A stretch of DNA of 64,000 bases, taken from Cellulomonas sp. S1-8 (lineage in GTDB: Bacteria; Actinomycetota; Actinomycetes; Actinomycetales; Cellulomonadaceae). The position numbers and the translations under genes are program-made. The stretch spans positions 3,906,001-3,970,000 of the forward strand of contig NZ_CP110806.1 in assembly GCF_026184235.1 (NCBI RefSeq), read 5' to 3'. Each line of letters begins with the position of its first letter. Positions within the stretch are counted from its first letter, which is position 1. Positions 61,448-64,000 of the stretch are shown in pieces. The notes beneath the pieces are model-generated. The model had not been told where the DNA came from and searched no databases. It worked only from the letters and a program-made list of their open reading frames with translations.

Positions 61448-62158
61448 GTGAGCGATCAGGACCGGGCGCGCGCGTTGCGGCGCCGCCACATGCACGAGCG
61501 GCAGGCCGTCGTGTTCGGCGTGCTGCTCGCCGCCCTGGCGGTCGCCGGGCTCGGCTCGGCCGCCCTCTACACCGACAGCCTGTCGCTGCCGTTCTTCGAG
61601 CGCGAGTTCTCGGTGGAGCCGACGACCGCCGCCGAGTCCTTCGCGACGTACTGCCCGCCGGAGGGTGCCCTCCCGGTCCCGGCCGCGCAGATCACCGTCG
61701 ACGTGTACAACGGCGCGGGGCAGGCCGGCCTGGCGGGTCAGACCGCGTCAGCGCTGACCGAGCGCGGCTTCGTCATCGGGACCACCGACAACGCGCCCGC
61801 CGACATCGCCGGGGTCGCCCGCATCATCTACGGCGCCAACGGCATCGCGGCGGCGTACACGCTGCAGGCCTATCTGCCGGACGCGGTCCTGCAGCTCGCC
61901 GACCGTCTGGACGCGCGCATCGACCTGGTCGTGGGCTCCGAGTTCATGGGGCTCCTGCCGGTCGAGGAGGTCCTGCTCGACCCGGCCGCTCCGCTCGTGG
62001 GGCCCGAGGGTTGCACCCCGTTCGCCGAGATGACCGCGGTCCCCGCGGTGCCGCCGGCCGAGGGCGAGGCCCCACCCGAGGGCGAGGCACCCGTCGAGGG
62101 CGAGGCCCCGGTGGAGGGCGAGGCCCCCGTCGAGGGCGAGGCGCCCCCGGAGGGCTGA
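61448..62158 (+). CDS. LytR C-terminal domain protein
   Basis: A 236-residue protein from the GTG at 61448. One membrane helix spans about residues 19-40. A LytR_C domain lies at about 77-160 (I-T-V-D-V-Y-N-G-A-G-Q-A-G-L-A-G, with helix L-T-E-R-G-F-V-I-G, then I-I-Y-G-A-N-G), facing outward. The last 35 residues are five E-G-E-A-P-(P/V) repeats from 18-bp DNA repeats (62060-62149). LytR_C proteins are linked to envelope polymers. Upstream VapB-like plus LytR_C is a common actinobacterial pairing. Confidence 0.85.
   Translation: MSDQDRARALRRRHMHERQAVVFGVLLAALAVAGLGSAALYTDSLSLPFFEREFSVEPTTAAESFATYCPPEGALPVPAAQITVDVYNGAGQAGLAGQTASALTERGFVIGTTDNAPADIAGVARIIYGANGIAAAYTLQAYLPDAVLQLADRLDARIDLVVGSEFMGLLPVEEVLLDPAAPLVGPEGCTPFAEMTAVPAVPPAEGEAPPEGEAPVEGEAPVEGEAPVEGEAPPEG
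62060..62149. repeat. Five 18-bp repeats at the 3' end of the LytR_C gene
   Basis: Unit GAGGGCGAGGCNCCNNNN, encoding E-G-E-A-P-(P/V). Identity between copies is high at the first 12 bases. The last copy is followed by GAGGGC and the stop. Confidence 0.85.
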
Positions 62159-62163
62159 CGCCC

Positions 62164-63546
62164 TCAGCGCGTCGGCTCGTCCCGCGTCGGCTCGTCGCGC
62201 GTCAGCTCGTCGCGCGTCAGCTCGTCACCGCCCGGCACGGAGGCGGGCGTCGCCGGCTCGTCGTGCGTGCCGCGCCACCGGGCCACCGCCCGCATGAGGT
62301 GGTAGAGCCCGATCGCGACGGCCGTACCGAGCGCGATGCCCTCGAACTGCAGGTCACCGGCCTGCCAGGTGAAGTTCGCGATGCCGACGACGAGCGCGAC
62401 CGCCGCCGGCATGAGGTTCACCGGGGCGGAGAAGTCGACGCGGTTCTGCACCCAGATCCGCGCGCCGAGGAGGCCGATCATGCCGTAGAGGACCGTCGCG
62501 GCACCGCTGAGCACACCCGCGGGGATCGTCGCGACGACGGCGCCGAACTTGGGCGAGAGCGCCAGGACGAGCGCGGTCGCGGCGGCCACCCAGTAGGCGG
62601 CGGTCGAGTACACGCGGGACGCGGCCATGACGCCGATGTTCTCGGCGTACGTCGTGGTGCCGGACCCGCCGCCGGTGCCGGCGAGCGTGGTCGCCAGGCC
62701 GTCGGCCATGAGCGCGCGACCGATGACCGGGTCGAGGTCCCGGCCCGTCATCGCGGCGACCGACTTCACGTGCCCGACGTTCTCCGCGACGAGCACGAGG
62801 ACGACGGGCAGGAACAGGCCGAGGACCGCGAGGTCGAACGTGGGGGCGACGAACGGCGGCAGCCCCACCCAGGCGGCGTCGCGGACGGGCTCGAGGTCGA
62901 CCTCGCTGCGCAGGAGGGCCACGGCGTACCCGACGAGCACCCCCACGAGGATCGACAGGCGACCGAGGATGCCCCGGAACAGCACGGTGACCAGCACGAT
63001 CGCGAGCAGCGTGACGGTCGCGGTGACGGGTGCGGCGCGGAAGCCGGAGCACGTGCCCGCGTCGTCGCACGTCCCCCAGGCCACGGGCGCGAGGTTCAGG
63101 CCGATGAGCGCGACGATCGTGCCCGTGACGACCGGGGGCATGAGCGCGTCGATCCAACGCGTCCCGGCGAGGTGCGCGACGAGGCCGACGGCGACCAGCG
63201 CGACGCCGGTGACGAGGATGCCGCCGACCGCCACCGACTGCCCGCCCGTGGCGGTCGCCGCCATGACGGGGGCGATGAACGCGAAGCTCGAGCCCAGGTA
63301 GCTGGGCAGGCGGTTGCGCGTCACCAGCAGGAACAGCGCGGTGCCCACCGCGGAGAAGAACAGCGTCGTCTGCGGCGAGAAGCCCGTGATGAGCGGCACG
63401 AGGAACGTCGCGCCGAACATCGCCACGACGTGCTGCATGCCGATGCCGATGGTGCGGCCCCACGCGAGCCGCTCCTCGGGTGCCACCACCTCACCGGGCC
63501 GGACGGTCCGCCCGTCGCCGTGCACGGTCCAGCCCCAGCCGCTCAT
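62164..63546 (-). CDS. uraA: Uracil/xanthine permease (NCS2 family)
   Basis: A 460-residue transporter with about 14 helices. It starts with a UraA-like lead, then R-T-I-G-I-G-M-Q-H-V-V-A-M-F-G-A-T-F-L-V-P. Family motifs are P-x-Y-L-G-S-S-F-A-F-I-A-P near residue 105, A-E-N-V-G-H and the signature G-T-G-x-G-S-G-T-T-T-Y-A-E-N-I-G-V near 300. The tail ends in four R-D-E-(L/P)-T repeats from 15-bp DNA repeats. It imports uracil or a related base by proton symport. It is convergent with the LytR_C gene, 5 bp apart. Confidence 0.92.
   Translation of the reverse strand: MSGWGWTVHGDGRTVRPGEVVAPEERLAWGRTIGIGMQHVVAMFGATFLVPLITGFSPQTTLFFSAVGTALFLLVTRNRLPSYLGSSFAFIAPVMAATATGGQSVAVGGILVTGVALVAVGLVAHLAGTRWIDALMPPVVTGTIVALIGLNLAPVAWGTCDDAGTCSGFRAAPVTATVTLLAIVLVTVLFRGILGRLSILVGVLVGYAVALLRSEVDLEPVRDAAWVGLPPFVAPTFDLAVLGLFLPVVLVLVAENVGHVKSVAAMTGRDLDPVIGRALMADGLATTLAGTGGGSGTTTYAENIGVMAASRVYSTAAYWVAAATALVLALSPKFGAVVATIPAGVLSGAATVLYGMIGLLGARIWVQNRVDFSAPVNLMPAAVALVVGIANFTWQAGDLQFEGIALGTAVAIGLYHLMRAVARWRGTHDEPATPASVPGGDELTRDELTRDEPTRDEPTR
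62167..62227. repeat. Four 15-bp repeats at the 3' end of the permease gene
   Basis: Unit CGTCRGCTCGTCSCG on the plus strand, in frame with the permease on the other strand and encoding the D-E-(L/P)-T-R tail. The neighbouring LytR_C gene also ends in short tandem repeats. Confidence 0.8.
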
Positions 63547-63811
63547 GTCTGCTCCTCGCGTCGCGTGGTCCTCGCCCGTCTGCGAGGGTAGCGAGCGCGG
63601 ACCGGTGGCATCAGGGACGGACGTCCGGTGCACGACGCGTCCCTCACGGACGACGCATTCCTCCCACCACCGCGCGTCGCCTGACGCGCGTCGAGGACGC
63701 GGAACCGGCGCCGAGGCGGAGGGTTTGCGGCGTTCCTCCCGGATCGTCCCTGACGCGACCGTGGTCGCGTAACCTGGCGCGGCATCGTCGCGCCGAGGCA
63801 AAGGGGCACCC

Positions 63812-64000
63812 ATGTCCGCACCGTCAGGGGCGTCACCTCGCACCGCGCCCGGACGGCTCGCACGGGCCGCGCCGCCGGAGAAGTGGCGCACCCCGCTCGT
63901 GTGGCTCGCGTTCCTCCTCGCCCACGCGTGGGTCGCCCACGTGGGGCTCGTGGTGTGGGAGTGGACGCTCGGCGACCTCGGGATGTACCGCTGGTGGGCC
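63812..64000 (+). CDS. N-terminal part of a membrane protein, glycosyltransferase-87-like (partial)
   Basis: The ATG at 63812 follows AAGGGG by 5 bp. The 63 visible residues have a polar 28-residue lead and then a membrane helix (P-L-V-W-L-A-F-L-L-A-H-A-W-V-A-H-V), followed by L-G-D-L-G-M-Y-R-W-W-A. This pattern of a helix ended by L-G-D-x-x-x-Y-R-x-W is frequent at the start of actinobacterial polyprenol-dependent mannosyltransferases (GT87/DUF2029). The gene runs off the window. The family call is tentative. Confidence 0.5.
   Translation, partial: MSAPSGASPRTAPGRLARAAPPEKWRTPLVWLAFLLAHAWVAHVGLVVWEWTLGDLGMYRWWA

Overview
This looks like chromosomal DNA of a very GC-rich Gram-positive actinobacterium, most likely a cellulolytic Micrococcales of the Cellulomonas type. 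The evidence is extreme third-position GC, frequent GTG starts, ATGA/GTGA start-stop overlaps, a secreted CBM2-linker-CIP1-like cellulose-associated protein, a cutinase-like esterase, and an adjacent lysC-asd pair. There is no rRNA, CRISPR array, recognisable transposase or integrase. The genus is an inference from gene content only.

Layout. 1-2.3 kb: end of an amidoligase-like gene, an ECF/SigE-type sigma factor with a downstream membrane protein, and a MarR regulator divergent from an unusual luciferase-like/FAD-oxidase fusion. 4.6-10.3 kb: a spacer with three large palindromes, a membrane-anchored serine hydrolase, a NarL-type two-component pair, and a cutinase-like esterase. 10.3-18 kb: asd-lysC, the CBM2-CIP1 protein, an ABC exporter pair, a DUF5063-like gene and recR. 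18-24.7 kb: dnaX, a FtsX-type ABC exporter pair, the SRP RNA gene and a Pro/Ala-rich membrane protein. 24.8-29.8 kb: an amidohydrolase, a predicted ATPase, a 5'-truncated gene remnant, a zinc metallopeptidase and a HI0933-type flavoprotein.

30.3-32.7 kb is an accessory island of lower GC beside tRNA-Ser(GGA). It has three tightly packed genes: an AbiJ-NTD4-like protein, a membrane-anchored protein, and a protein with a HEPN-like R-N-x3-H motif. I consider it the best candidate for an undescribed defence system here.

33.3-48.1 kb is a nearly complete phosphonate-utilisation locus. It holds a FAD oxidoreductase plus a phosphonatase-like HAD hydrolase, the importer phnC-phnD-phnE (phnE a tandem fusion), an MFS transporter, and the C-P lyase operon phnG-H-I-J-K-L-DUF1045-M-N with a divergent GntR regulator phnF. 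The genes explain uptake of phosphonates, activation by PhnGHIL/PhnM, C-P cleavage by radical-SAM PhnJ and recycling of ribose 1,5-bisphosphate by PhnN. phnP is absent and a 2H-phosphoesterase (DUF1045) sits in the operon instead.

48.1-64 kb: a DUF2993-type protein; a 968-residue protein with an eCIS-core (DUF4157) metallopeptidase-like head and a PD-(D/E)XK-like tail; small DUF proteins; a UGT-type glycosyltransferase; a cold-shock protein with a strong terminator; a set of three 70-bp hairpin repeats; a PadR regulator with two tandem paralogous membrane proteins; a three-gene phospholipid-type operon; a VapB-like small protein; a LytR_C protein; a uracil/xanthine permease; and the start of a membrane glycosyltransferase-like gene.
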